From assembly GCA_021774445.1 (NCBI GenBank), contig JAJFJA010000043.1, positions 1-53,879 of the forward strand: 53,879 nucleotides of DNA, given 5' to 3'. Positions 17,479 to 26,379 of the stretch are shown here, piece after piece. This stretch comes from Alphaproteobacteria bacterium (GTDB lineage: Bacteria > Pseudomonadota > Alphaproteobacteria > UBA6615). Positions within the stretch are counted from its first letter, which is position 1. Every line of letters starts with the position of its first letter. The position numbers and the translations under genes are program-made. A model generated the notes under the pieces. That model saw only the letters and a list, made by a program, of their open reading frames with translations, had not been told where the DNA came from and made no database searches.

Positions 17479-17517
17479 TTGTTATGACATATTCGACCGG
17501 ACGAATATTTCTGTCAA
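17479..17517 (-). promoter_or_regulatory. Promoter with palindromic operator for the ABC/salvage operon
   Basis: On the minus strand TTGACA (17517-17512) is followed after 17 bases by GAATAT (17494-17489), a plausible promoter for the gene starting at 17330. The spacer and -10 are covered by ATATTCGACCGGACGAATAT (17489-17508), a palindrome with 7-base perfect arms around a CCGG centre. Its arms extend into CGAATATGTCATAACAA on the minus strand, which resembles the reverse complements of the sites at 1766 and 5081 (shared CGARTAT and ACAA ends). This is a classical repressor position. Confidence 0.6.
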
Positions 17518-17618
17518 GAGCCCATGGCCGGCCCCGCGGTTTGTAGCCGCTGCATTTTCGAGGGCTCGGCCGAGACATTATCATAGGGGGCCACGAGGGT
17601 CCGACGTTTAGGCCAGCC

Positions 17619-18437
17619 TCACGACCATTTGGTGATCGGCTTGGGCTGGTCGATGCCGTCGATGGTGATGCCGTCGACATGTTCGCTAAAGAAGCACATG
17701 TGGTTTTTGATCGGCGTGCTCTCGCGCACCGGATCGGGATAGGCCCAGACACTGTCGGCGAAGGTGCGGCCGGCGATGTCGGCCGACCAATAGTCGGCAT
17801 CGCCCTTGTAGGGACAGGATGAGCGGGTCTCTGCCCGGGTCAGCAGATCCGTACGCACGTCGGACGGCGGAATGTAGTAGCGGGTCGGCAGGCCGGTTTC
17901 ATACAGGAACAGGGCGTTTGTGGTATCGGCAACGATTGTGCCGGCTAAAGTGATCTGCACGCGACGGTGCGACGGCAGGATGTCGATCCGCACAAAAGGG
18001 TCGCGGGCATGGACGAAGACCTGTTCATCCTCCTCCCACCAGCTGTCCATTGCGGGCCAATAGAACGCCATGTAGTCCGTGATTTGAGGCACTTCGTCAT
18101 AGGGCAGCGGATAACTCCAGGCGGCGTTCTCGGCGGTGCGGCCAGCAGCAGCGACCGTCCAATAGGCAGCGTCGCCTTTGAAAGGACAATTGGTGGTGCG
18201 GTCGGTCGACGTCAGCAATTCCATACGAACGTCGCCGCGCGGGAAATAGTAGACCGGTATGTGCCGCGTCTCATGGAGCAGCATGGCGCCGAGGCTATCG
18301 ATGATCGTTTGATCACCGAGCTTGGCGCGAATGCGCTTGGCGCAGGGTGTGAACGTGATGGCATAGCCAGGATGGGACGCATAGCCGGGCCCTGGCCCAG
18401 CCGTCCGGCTAGCGGCGGTTTCAGCAGTCATCGACAT
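17619..18437 (-). CDS. Tandem DUF427 domain protein
   Basis: A 272-residue protein made of two DUF427 repeats. Each has the pattern LFLYETGLPTRYYIPPSDV ... SCPYKGDADYW ... WAYPDP in the second copy, and LLHETRHIPVYYFPRGDV ... NCPFKGDAAYW ... WSYPLP in the first. DUF427 is a small beta-barrel of unknown biochemical role. The start at 18437 has GGAG 6-7 bases upstream; the frame open to 18476 is longer but unsupported. It sits between two promoter regions and does not clearly belong to either island. Confidence 0.8.
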   Translation of the reverse strand: MSMTAETAASRTAGPGPGYASHPGYAITFTPCAKRIRAKLGDQTIIDSLGAMLLHETRHIPVYYFPRGDVRMELLTSTDRTTNCPFKGDAAYWTVAAAGRTAENAAWSYPLPYDEVPQITDYMAFYWPAMDSWWEEDEQVFVHARDPFVRIDILPSHRRVQITLAGTIVADTTNALFLYETGLPTRYYIPPSDVRTDLLTRAETRSSCPYKGDADYWSADIAGRTFADSVWAYPDPVRESTPIKNHMCFFSEHVDGITIDGIDQPKPITKWS

Positions 18438-18593
18438 CGGGCGCTCCGTCGTGATCGAGGGTGTGGGTCGTAACATAGGCCAGGCGCTACCGGGTCAAGG
18501 AACGAGCGCAGCCGGTAATCGCCCATGACACCGAGACACCGAGCGAAAAACGGCCGGCGGTCCAGCAGCCGTGAATCTGGGTTGAGATGGACA

Positions 18594-18842
18594 ATGACAG
18601 AGGAAACCGGAGTTTCCACCGAAACACTTCGTCGTTTCTTGCGGGAGGTGGACAGGGAAATGTTCTTGCCGGGTGAGATCGAATATCGAAACCGCCTAAG
18701 GCACCAGGAACACGGGATTCCGATGCCCCGCGACTTGCTGCTTGAGCCTAGTCAGCTTGGGGAGGAACATGGTCTTATGGCCGGTCTCGACGTGGTGAGA
18801 CCGAAAATTCCGGCCGAGCGGACATTGCCCGCGTCACCATAA
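18594..18842 (+). pseudogene. Remnant of malate/L-lactate dehydrogenase (Ldh2) C-terminus
   Basis: An 82-residue frame. Its middle, FLPGEIEYRNRLRHQEHGIP followed by MPRDLLLEPSQLG, looks like the closing segment of YlbC/Ldh2-family oxidoreductases, which end with a PGE-E-R-R-G(I)P(V/L)P pattern. The NAD-binding bulk of that 330-350 residue family is missing; upstream in this frame there is a stop at 18516-18518. I therefore call it a gene remnant, not an active enzyme. The similarity is judged by eye. Confidence 0.45.
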
Positions 18843-18882
18843 TCGCGGTGGACGGTCGCCGAGAAAATCGCAATATGGCGTT

Positions 18883-19899
18883 ATGACGAAGAATAACATT
18901 ACGTCCGGCGATGTTGCGCGGCTGGCCAAGGTCTCGCAGTCCGCGGTCAGCCGAACGTTCACAGCCGGGGCCAGTGTGTCTCCGGAGACGCGCGAAAAGG
19001 TGCAGAAGGCGGCCAGGGCGCTCGGGTATCGGCCGAACGCGCTCGCCCGCGCCATGATCAGCGGCCGATCGCGATTGATTGCGGTGTTCGTGGCCTATCT
19101 CGACAATCAGTTCTATCCCGTCGTCTTGGAGCAGATGTCGAGCGCCCTTCAGAAAGAGGGGTATCACGTTCTGCTGTTTATGACGGACCCAGGCAACCAA
19201 GACATGGTCGTCCAGAAGATGCTGGAGTATCAGGTTGAGGGCATCGTCATGGCGTCGGCGACGCTGTCCTCAAATCTTGCCCGCGAATGTGCCAGAACCG
19301 GCATCCCGGTCGTTCTTTTCAATCGCTACGTGCCGTCCTCGCCGGCCAGCAGCGTGACGTCCGACAATATCGAAGGGGGCCGGTTGCTGGCGCATTTCCT
19401 GGTCGGCGGCGGCCATGAACGAATTGCCTTCATCGCCGGCGACGAGGATTCCTCAACGAACCGAGACCGCGAGGCCGGATTCTATAAGGGCCTCGCCGAG
19501 CATGGCGTGACCGTTTGGGGTCGCGCGGTGGGCGGCTACACCTTTGACGGTGCGGCGCACGCCGCACGCGAGCTGTGCAGCCAGAGCGAGCGGCCGGACG
19601 CCATATTTGTCGCCAACGACCATATGGCATTCTCGGTCATGGATGTGCTGAGGAACGAGATGAAACTTGCAATCCCGGAGGACGTGTCGATCGTCGGTTA
19701 CGACAACGTTCCTGAATCAGGTTGGGGCGGCTACCAACTGACCACGGTCGAGCAACCATCCGTGCCGATGATCGAAGCGACGGTCAATATCCTGATCGAG
19801 CAGATCGAGCAGCGGCTGGTGAAGCGCCGCGCGGCGGTCCTGCCGGCGCGCCTGGTGGTACGCGAGTCCGCGCGACTGCCGAAGAACAGCGCCGGCTAA
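18883..19899 (+). CDS. LacI family transcriptional regulator
   Basis: A 338-residue LacI/GalR protein. The N-terminal helix-turn-helix reads ITSGDVARLAKVSQSAVSRTF, followed by the hinge YRPNALARAMISGRS. The rest is a periplasmic-binding-protein-like effector domain with GIVMASATLSS, VTSDNIEGGRLLAHFLVGGGHERIAFI, FVANDHMAFSVMDVLR and VSIVGYDNVPES. It probably senses a sugar or sugar acid and controls the operon starting at 21071 and the divergent SnoaL-like gene. No perfect LacI palindrome was found by eye in 20934-21070. Confidence 0.93.
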   Translation: MTKNNITSGDVARLAKVSQSAVSRTFTAGASVSPETREKVQKAARALGYRPNALARAMISGRSRLIAVFVAYLDNQFYPVVLEQMSSALQKEGYHVLLFMTDPGNQDMVVQKMLEYQVEGIVMASATLSSNLARECARTGIPVVLFNRYVPSSPASSVTSDNIEGGRLLAHFLVGGGHERIAFIAGDEDSSTNRDREAGFYKGLAEHGVTVWGRAVGGYTFDGAAHAARELCSQSERPDAIFVANDHMAFSVMDVLRNEMKLAIPEDVSIVGYDNVPESGWGGYQLTTVEQPSVPMIEATVNILIEQIEQRLVKRRAAVLPARLVVRESARLPKNSAG

Positions 19900-20933
19900 G
19901 CGCCGCGCCGGAAGAAGCTGCGCATTCTGCCGAAGACGTCGATATCCATCTGCAGCAGCAGGTCGACGATGTCGATAGGTACCCAGTTTTCACGGATCAG
20001 GCCTTCGTGATGGAGATAGAAATCCATCACCCGCATGGTGACATCGCGGCCGGTGGGTGCGGTGCCGAGGAAATTGCCGCCGGTATGTTTCGCACGGACG
20101 CTTGGCCAGCCGCCGGTCACCGAGTAGGGACCGTCGCCGATGCGGATATAGTGGTTGCCCCCCTGACGATTGGGAAAGGCGATGCGAAACGGCAGCTGAT
20201 GATAGTCGACGAAGCCTTGCAGGCCGCGGGTCGTGCCGATGCCGCCGGGCCCGTACCACATCATTTTGGAGTGCCAATGTCGCTTTTGCGGCATGTCCAA
20301 TAGGCCCTGGCGATCGAGGTGTTCGAGGTCGTTGTAGTCTTTGAGCGTCTTATGCATGGCCAAGGTCTGGGCGATGCTGGCGTGCGAAATGGCCGGCTGC
20401 TGCTCGGTCAGGACGATGCCATCCGCTGTAATTGGGCAGGGCCATTGCTGCTCAGTCCCGAGGCTCGGCGCCAGGGGCCAGAATCCGGCTTGGCGAATGG
20501 CGTCCAACATGTCGATAAGGACAGTGCTCTGCGCGATCCTGCCGTCTTCGACCTGATGAACTTCGCCATAACGCAGGTAGATCGGACGCCCGGTTGACGG
20601 AATCGTTAGCCAGTCCTTGCGGAAGGTGCCGCAATAGTGACCGACAGCGGCGACATAGGTCCGGTCTTCAAAGGTGCCGCCGACGAAAATCGTGTCGCGG
20701 CGCTCTAGATCGGGGAATGAGGCAAGCAGCGGCTGCCACACCTTTTCCGCAATAGAATCAACGCCCTGCACCTCATTCAGCGGGTGCGATCCGCGCCATT
20801 CAGCGCCGGGATGATAAACTTCGGCCAAACGGTCGGGCAGACCTTCTTGAGTCGCCGCCGCGAGGCGGTACAAGGACCGGTATAGCCGTTTTTTGGTGCT
20901 GAGGTTGGTGCTCTCGCGCATTTGCGGTGACAT
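19896..20933 (-). CDS. Tandem SnoaL-like (NTF2-fold) protein
   Basis: A 345-residue protein with two SnoaL/NTF2-like cone domains. The first covers about 30-150 (YHPGAEWRGSHPLNEVQG, LIDMLDAIRQAG); the second about 205-330 (MMWYGPGGIGTTRGLQGF, APTGRDVTMRVMDFYLHHEGLIRENWVPIDIVDLLLQM). The ENWVxIDIVDLL ending is typical of polyketide-cyclase-like SnoaL proteins. These folds catalyse varied isomerisation, cyclisation or lyase steps. It is convergent with lacI (4-base overlap) and divergent from the ABC operon, which contains two more SnoaL-like genes, so a catabolic role in that pathway is likely. Confidence 0.8.
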   Translation of the reverse strand: MSPQMRESTNLSTKKRLYRSLYRLAAATQEGLPDRLAEVYHPGAEWRGSHPLNEVQGVDSIAEKVWQPLLASFPDLERRDTIFVGGTFEDRTYVAAVGHYCGTFRKDWLTIPSTGRPIYLRYGEVHQVEDGRIAQSTVLIDMLDAIRQAGFWPLAPSLGTEQQWPCPITADGIVLTEQQPAISHASIAQTLAMHKTLKDYNDLEHLDRQGLLDMPQKRHWHSKMMWYGPGGIGTTRGLQGFVDYHQLPFRIAFPNRQGGNHYIRIGDGPYSVTGGWPSVRAKHTGGNFLGTAPTGRDVTMRVMDFYLHHEGLIRENWVPIDIVDLLLQMDIDVFGRMRSFFRRGA

Positions 20934-20969
20934 TCACAGAAATCGTTGCGTTGTTAAAGAAGTCGCCTG

Positions 20970-20998
20970 GTTATCGTTTCTCTTGCATACGTAGTCAA
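20970..20998 (-). promoter_or_regulatory. Promoter for the divergent SnoaL-like gene
   Basis: On the minus strand TTGACT (20998-20993), a 17-base spacer and GATAAC (20975-20970) make a reasonable promoter reading toward the gene that starts at 20933. The whole 20934-21070 region must also hold the plus-strand promoter of the ABC operon; only weak candidates (TTGCAT at 20983) were seen. ATCGTT repeats at about 20942 and 20973 could be regulator half-sites. Confidence 0.4.
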
Positions 20999-21070
20999 CG
21001 TTTGTCAATCTAGGGGCGGTGGCGAAAATATGGGGCAGGCTTAGGCGCCTGTGACGGGAAGGTTTGGGGG

Positions 21071-22132
21071 ATGGCGCAAGTGACGCTGCAGGGTATTACG
21101 AAGCGCTGGGGTGCGTTTACCGGCGTGAGCAACGTCAATCTTGAGATCGCCGATCGGGAGTTCATGGTTTTCCTGGGCCCGTCGGGTTGTGGCAAGACGA
21201 CGACGATGCGGATGATCGCGGGACTCGAGGATCCGACGGAAGGGGAAATATCCATCGGAGACCGGGTGGTCAATGCGCTGGAACCGAAGGATCGCGATAT
21301 CGCGATGGTGTTCCAGAATTACGGTCTCTATCCAAACCTCACCGTCTACGAGAATATTCGTTTTCCACTGAAGGTACGGCGGATCGATCCGCAGACTCAT
21401 GACGACCGGGTGCATCGGGCTGCCGAAATGGTGGAGCTCGGCGACCTGCTCCACCGGTTGCCGCGCGAGCTGTCGGGCGGTCAACGCCAGCGCGTCGCCC
21501 TGGCCCGCGCGGTGGTGCGTCAGCCGACGGTTTTTCTAATGGACGAACCGTTGTCCAATCTCGACGCAAAGCTGCGGGTCTCAACACGGGCTCAGCTCAA
21601 GAATCTGCAGCATGAGTTGCAGGTTACGACGATCTACGTCACCCACGATCAAATCGAAGCGATGACGCTGGCGCACCGGGTGGTGGTGATGAACCACGGC
21701 AAGATTCAGCAAATCGGTACGCCAACGGCGATTTACGACAATCCCGCCAATACATTCGTCGCCGGGTTTATCGGCTCTCCGGCCATGAACCTGCTCGACG
21801 GAGAGCTGCAAGGCGGTGTTTTCAAAAGCGACAATGTCGCGATTGCGGGACTGCCAGCGGACCGCAACGGTCCGGTGACGTTGGGATTCCGAGCAGAGGA
21901 TGCCAGGGTCGTCGACGCCGACGGCGCCCAAATCGCAGCGCCGATCTATTCGGTGGAGTTGTTGGGCGACGCGACCATGGTGACCGTGCGCACCGGCGGC
22001 TCGCTAACGTCCGTTAAGGCCGAGAAGGACTATCGCGCAGAGATCGGCGACGGTGTTGGCATCGGGATCAGCCCGGATATCTGCCACTTATTCGACAAGG
22101 AAAGCGGACAGAGAGTTTCACTAGCGGCCTAG
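21071..22132 (+). CDS. ABC transporter ATP-binding protein (UgpC/MalK-like)
   Basis: A 353-residue sugar-importer ATPase. Walker A GPSGCGKTT, Q-loop VFQNYGLYPNLTV, signature LSGGQRQRVALARA, Walker B VFLMDEPLSNLDAKL, switch His in VTHDQIEAMTLA, and a C-terminal TOBE domain with FIGSPAMNLLDGEL and LGFRAEDARV. The GFRAED motif is typical of the MalK/UgpC class. It opens the 11-gene plus-strand operon and serves the permeases at 23563 and 24595. Confidence 0.93.
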   Translation: MAQVTLQGITKRWGAFTGVSNVNLEIADREFMVFLGPSGCGKTTTMRMIAGLEDPTEGEISIGDRVVNALEPKDRDIAMVFQNYGLYPNLTVYENIRFPLKVRRIDPQTHDDRVHRAAEMVELGDLLHRLPRELSGGQRQRVALARAVVRQPTVFLMDEPLSNLDAKLRVSTRAQLKNLQHELQVTTIYVTHDQIEAMTLAHRVVVMNHGKIQQIGTPTAIYDNPANTFVAGFIGSPAMNLLDGELQGGVFKSDNVAIAGLPADRNGPVTLGFRAEDARVVDADGAQIAAPIYSVELLGDATMVTVRTGGSLTSVKAEKDYRAEIGDGVGIGISPDICHLFDKESGQRVSLAA

Positions 22133-22200
22133 TAGGCCGCTCCATCGCGTTGGGGTAGCAGCAAATTTCTCATCGACTGTGTGAATACAGGGAGGACGGT

Positions 22201-23421
22201 ATGAAGTTAAAGAGTATTGCGCTGGTGACAGCGCTGGCGTTTGCATCCGGCATCACCGGGGCCCACGCCGCCGAGTGTAGTTTGGAGAACGATACCGAAG
22301 TAAAGCTATTGGCGAACAGCTTCGTGGCCTGGAAGGCGATCGCCGACACGATGACCAATTGCGGCAACTTCCAAGCCGATTTGGATACCGAATTTCGTGA
22401 AAAGCAACCCGCCGGCATGGCTGCCGATCCAGCCATTTACCAGATCGGCGGCGTTTCAAATTCGACGATCGTGCCACTGCTGGAAGGAGACATCATCCGT
22501 CCCCTGAACGACTTGGTCGAAAAGTACGGTGGGACCCTCAATCCAGGCCAATTGATCAAGATCGACGGCAATGTGATGGCGGTCGCGTTTATGGTCAACG
22601 ACCAACACTTCATGTATCGGCAAGACATATTCGACGAGTTAGGCCTGTCGGTGCCGACCACCTATGACGAAGTGCTGGAAGTCGCCGCCAAGATCCAGGA
22701 CTCCGGCAGCGTGAAGTACGCTCTAGGCGGCACCTACAAGGCCGGATGGAACGTCGCCGAGGAGTTCGTCAACATGTATCTCGGCCTCGGGGGATCGTTC
22801 CTCGACGCGGACAACAAGCCAACGGTCAACACGGATAAGGGTGCGCAAGCGCTGACCATGATGAAGGCGCTGACCGAATATATGGATCCGGAATACCTAA
22901 CCGCCGATTCGACCTTCGTGGCCAGTCAGTTCCAACGCGGCGACATCGCGATGGCCAATCTTTGGTCTTCCCGCGCCGGCAACGTGAATGATCCGGCGGA
23001 ATCTACGGTCGCCGGAAAGATCACCATGGCCGCCGCGCCCTTGGCCGAAGCCGGGGGCCGACCGGCCTCTTCGCTTTGGTGGGACGGCTTCGTATTCGCC
23101 AAGAATATGACCGACGAGCAAGCGGAAGCGGCGTTCCGTCTCGCCTTAGAGGGTATCAGCGAGCGCACGGTCAGCGAGAACAACGATGAGGCCGTGTGGA
23201 TTGCCAACGGCTTCACGCCGGGACCGGCTGCCGCGGGCGCGATTGCGACGGCGGAAACCGGTGCGGTGCCTTATCCGTCGAGTACCGCCATGGGCCTGAT
23301 GCATACAGCGCTCGGCGATAACATCACCGACTTCCTGACCGGCAGAGAGTCGGCGGAACAGGCGCTGAAAGACGTCGAATCCGCTTATACAACGGCAGCC
23401 AAAGAGGCCGGCATTCTTTGA
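22201..23421 (+). CDS. ABC transporter sugar-binding protein (family 1)
   Basis: A 406-residue periplasmic binding protein with signal peptide MKLKSIALVTALAFASGITGAHA. The body follows the MalE/UgpB pattern: VPLLEGDIIRPLNDLVEKYGG, MVNDQHFMYRQDIFDELGLSVPTTYDEVLEVA and a C-terminal AEQALKDVESAYTTAAKEAG. GGAGGAC lies just before the ATG. The ligand is likely a sugar or sugar derivative. A strong hairpin follows the stop codon, as after the other binding protein in the window. Confidence 0.9.
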   Translation: MKLKSIALVTALAFASGITGAHAAECSLENDTEVKLLANSFVAWKAIADTMTNCGNFQADLDTEFREKQPAGMAADPAIYQIGGVSNSTIVPLLEGDIIRPLNDLVEKYGGTLNPGQLIKIDGNVMAVAFMVNDQHFMYRQDIFDELGLSVPTTYDEVLEVAAKIQDSGSVKYALGGTYKAGWNVAEEFVNMYLGLGGSFLDADNKPTVNTDKGAQALTMMKALTEYMDPEYLTADSTFVASQFQRGDIAMANLWSSRAGNVNDPAESTVAGKITMAAAPLAEAGGRPASSLWWDGFVFAKNMTDEQAEAAFRLALEGISERTVSENNDEAVWIANGFTPGPAAAGAIATAETGAVPYPSSTAMGLMHTALGDNITDFLTGRESAEQALKDVESAYTTAAKEAGIL

Positions 23422-23430
23422 CCCAAAACC

Positions 23431-23479
23431 GTTCGGCCGTCGCGACGCGGGTTTTAGTGCCGGCGCGGGACGGCCGAAC
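23431..23479. other. Hairpin between binding-protein and permease genes
   Basis: GTTCGGCCGTC (23431-23441) and GACGGCCGAAC (23469-23479) are perfect 11-base complements around a 27-base GC-rich loop. No T-run follows. It starts 10 bases after the binding-protein stop codon and precedes the permease by 83 bases, the same arrangement as at 16060-16089 and as in malE-malF of enteric bacteria. It probably protects the upstream mRNA. Confidence 0.65.
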
Positions 23480-23562
23480 AATGCCGGTCCGGTACGGCGG
23501 ACGCGGTGCGGCGATCCGGTTTGTTCGTCTGACCGCACGAACCGAACACAGGTGGGGCTGAA

Positions 23563-24591
23563 ATGAAATTCGGGACGTTCGCCCGCTTTGTCGCGCCGTC
23601 GCTGCTGTTGATGACGCTGTTCATCGCCTACCCGCTGCTCAGCGTGCTTTGGCAGAGTTTTCATTTGACCCAAGGCGTCTTTGAGACGGCGACGGTGGAG
23701 ACCTGCTCACCGGGCTTCGGCGGTCAGGTGTGTACCGAAGAGGTAAGGCGCATTCCGGTTCTGAACGATAAAGGCGTTCCGACCACAAAGACCACCTTCG
23801 TCGGCCTGGACGTGTACCGTTCGGTGCTCAAACCGGAGTCCGTCGCGGCCGCATTTTCCGATACCGGCAATGGCTTGCGCGATGTTCTTAACATCGACTT
23901 TTACAAAGCACTGCGATTCACCGTGACGTTCACCTTCATCACCCTGCCACTCGTCGTCGGCTTGGGTCTGCTGATCGCGCTGGCGGTAAACAGCATCGCG
24001 GCGCGGGTTCGAGGTCCGGTTATTTTCGTCACCTTGCTGCCGTTCATTATCACGCCGGTCATCGGTGCCCTGTCGGTCAGGTGGCTGTTCATCGGCGATG
24101 GCATTCTGACGGTGGCGCTTGAGAGGATTTTGAATCGCGAGTTGGCCTTGTTCGCGCAAGGCTGGACCATAGAGATTCTGATCCTTTTCTACAGAGTGTG
24201 GCATGTCGCGCCATTTGCGTTCGTGATCTTCTATGCCGGACTGCAAACGATTAACCAGGATACGATGGAGGCGGCGGTCGTCGATGGCGCGTCGCGGTTT
24301 GAACGCCTGCGGTATGTGGTGATACCGCATCTTATGCCGCTGATTCTGTTTATCACGCTGATCCATCTGATGGATACCTATCGCGTGTTCGAAGAAATTA
24401 TCGGCTTTTCCAGCCAGGCGCATGTGATTTCGCTGCAATGGCTGACGTTCAACTATCTGACACCGAACGATGCCGGGACCCGACTAATCTCAAGCGCTTC
24501 AGCGACGTCCATGCTGACGATGATCGGCATCATTATCCTGCTCATACCCGTGTTGCGACGGACCTGGCGCGATCATCGGGTTGGCGGATAG
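23563..24591 (+). CDS. ABC transporter permease (MalF/UgpA-like)
   Basis: A 342-residue permease with an N-terminal helix (FVAPSLLLMTLFIAYPLLSVLW), a periplasmic loop of roughly 90 residues, then about five helices. The EAA loop is TMEAAVVDGASRFERLRYVVIPHLMPLI. The loop contains two Cys (ETCSPGFGGQVC) that could form a disulfide. It pairs with the permease three bases downstream. Confidence 0.92.
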   Translation: MKFGTFARFVAPSLLLMTLFIAYPLLSVLWQSFHLTQGVFETATVETCSPGFGGQVCTEEVRRIPVLNDKGVPTTKTTFVGLDVYRSVLKPESVAAAFSDTGNGLRDVLNIDFYKALRFTVTFTFITLPLVVGLGLLIALAVNSIAARVRGPVIFVTLLPFIITPVIGALSVRWLFIGDGILTVALERILNRELALFAQGWTIEILILFYRVWHVAPFAFVIFYAGLQTINQDTMEAAVVDGASRFERLRYVVIPHLMPLILFITLIHLMDTYRVFEEIIGFSSQAHVISLQWLTFNYLTPNDAGTRLISSASATSMLTMIGIIILLIPVLRRTWRDHRVGG

Positions 24592-24594
24592 ATC

Positions 24595-25806
24595 ATGACG
24601 ACCGCACGCGCACTGCAGATGCCGACCGGGCTCAGAGTGGCGAACGGCGCGTTTGTCGCGTTTTGGCTGCTGTTGGCGATCTTTCCGCTGTTCTGGATCT
24701 TGGTGATGTCGTTCAAGATCCCGGTGGATTCATTCTCCACGAATCCGCTGCAGGTCATCTTCGGGTTCGAGACCCGCCGGACCGTCGGCGGCCTGTCGTT
24801 TCTTGATTTGGCTCTCGGAATTGTCGTGTTGATCGCGGCCTATCGGCTGGTCGCGCAAACGATCGGCAAGGCCGCAGGCTATTTGAGCCTTGGTGGCCAA
24901 GTCTGGTTCGGCTGGATTCTTGCCTCAGTCGTCTATGCCATCGGCTTGGCACTGGTCTTCGGCTGGCTGGTACCCCTGGTGTTCGGCTTGGTCAACACGA
25001 TTTTTGGCGTCATCCCGTTGCTCAACGCGTTGGCGACGCCGGTGGTCGGGCTGACGACGGAACACTACCGGGCGGTCTGGATCGAGAACGAATTCCACGA
25101 GCAGTTCCTCAATTCGGCGGTGGTGACGGCCGGCGTCGTGACGATCTCGTTGACCGTCGGTACGCTCGCCGGCTACGGCCTCGCCCGGTCAGGCGGCAGC
25201 CTCGCCTTCTGGCTGTTGGTGGTAGCACTGGTATTTCGGGCGCTGCCGCATTCGGTTCTGGTGTCCGGCTATCTGCCGGCTTTCCTCAACTCGCGGGAGT
25301 GGCTCGGGCCACTCTGGGAGAGTGGCGCGACGGGCTGGTTTTTCGGGCTGTTCTCCGACGAACCGCCAACGCTGTTCGGCAAACATCTGCCGGTGATCAT
25401 CGTGCTGGTGTCGATCAATCAACCGTTCACCATCTGGATGCTGCGCTCCTTCTTTCAAAATATCCCGCGGGAGTTGGACGAAGCGGCGCGGGTCGATGGC
25501 TGTTCCCATTTCGAGGCGTTCCGACGGGTCATCATCCCCGTCATGTGGCCGGGGGTGATTACAACCGGGCTGTTCTCCTTCCTGTTGGCCTACAACGACT
25601 TCCTGGTGACCTCGTTGTTGCTCGATGCGGAGGCCCAGACGATGGTTCCGGCGATTGCGCAATTTTTCAATCGTGAAACCACCGCGACGGATCAGGTCGA
25701 GGCGATCGCGGCGGCCGTGTCCATTACAGCACCGCTGTTCCTGCTGGTCATGATCTTCCAGAAACAAATCGTGTCCGGCCTCACGGCAGGCGCGGTCAAG
25801 GGTTGA
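24595..25806 (+). CDS. ABC transporter permease (MalG/UgpE-like), long form
   Basis: A 403-residue permease. The C-terminal half has the expected EAA loop (LDEAARVDGCSHFEAFRRVIIPVMWPGV). It is about 120 residues longer than usual MalG-type permeases because of an insertion after helix 1, which itself contains two or three hydrophobic segments (LALGIVVLIAAYRL, FGWILASVVYAIGLALVFGW). The function of the extra membrane segments is unknown. It begins three bases after the previous permease stop. Confidence 0.9.
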   Translation: MTTARALQMPTGLRVANGAFVAFWLLLAIFPLFWILVMSFKIPVDSFSTNPLQVIFGFETRRTVGGLSFLDLALGIVVLIAAYRLVAQTIGKAAGYLSLGGQVWFGWILASVVYAIGLALVFGWLVPLVFGLVNTIFGVIPLLNALATPVVGLTTEHYRAVWIENEFHEQFLNSAVVTAGVVTISLTVGTLAGYGLARSGGSLAFWLLVVALVFRALPHSVLVSGYLPAFLNSREWLGPLWESGATGWFFGLFSDEPPTLFGKHLPVIIVLVSINQPFTIWMLRSFFQNIPRELDEAARVDGCSHFEAFRRVIIPVMWPGVITTGLFSFLLAYNDFLVTSLLLDAEAQTMVPAIAQFFNRETTATDQVEAIAAAVSITAPLFLLVMIFQKQIVSGLTAGAVKG

Positions 25807-25810
25807 GGCA

Positions 25811-26356
25811 ATGACGATTGAGGTAACGGATACATCCGGCCAAGCGGCGCTGACGCAGGATAATGATCTCTCGAAGACCGCTGAAACCCGGCAAGTCATC
25901 GAGCGCATGGTCGAGGCGCTCAACGACCATAAGATCGCCGGCATGGCCGCGTTCTTCGAAAAGAGTTTCCGCTGGATGGGCAATGCCGGTTGCGGCACGA
26001 AGAGCGGCCTGCAGGCATTTCAAGAGAATTGGCAGAGGCCGTTTCAGGCGGCATTTACCGACAAAGTCGCGATAGACGAAGCACGGATCTTCGAAGGCGA
26101 ATGGGGCGCCTGTTTCGGTGCGCAACATGCGGTGCATTCAGGCGAGTTCATGGGCATCGCGCCGACGGGAAAAAAGGTAGAGATCCGGTACATGGACTTC
26201 TGGAAAGTGGTCGACGGCAAGATCGCCGACAACTGGGTAATGGTCGACTTTCCCCATGTCATGCGTCAACTCGGCGTCGACCCGTTCAGCGGGCATGGCT
26301 GGGAAAAGTATGACGAAGGTCGCGAAGAAGCGCCGCGACCCGACCACAACAAATAG
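25811..26356 (+). CDS. SnoaL-like ester cyclase family protein
   Basis: A 181-residue single-domain SnoaL/NTF2-fold protein. After a polar N-terminus, the domain spans about 28-155: [54 protein letters not shown] and a closing [17 protein letters not shown]. The [18 protein letters not shown] block is the standard ester-cyclase signature. It starts 4 bases after the permease stop. The enzyme reaction is unknown; it is one of three SnoaL-like proteins in this island. Confidence 0.85.
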   Translation: MTIEVTDTSGQAALTQDNDLSKTAETRQVIERMVEALNDHKIAGMAAFFEKSFRWMGNAGCGTKSGLQAFQENWQRPFQAAFTDKVAIDEARIFEGEWGACFGAQHAVHSGEFMGIAPTGKKVEIRYMDFWKVVDGKIADNWVMVDFPHVMRQLGVDPFSGHGWEKYDEGREEAPRPDHNK

Positions 26357-26379
26357 CGCGTCGTCAGGAGCACACGCAC

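Noticed and set aside
17331..17618. Small plus-strand ORF (17288-17611) in the gap before the ABC operon
   Set aside because: It crosses the promoter and palindrome and the signal-peptide region of the binding protein; no ribosome site or family match.
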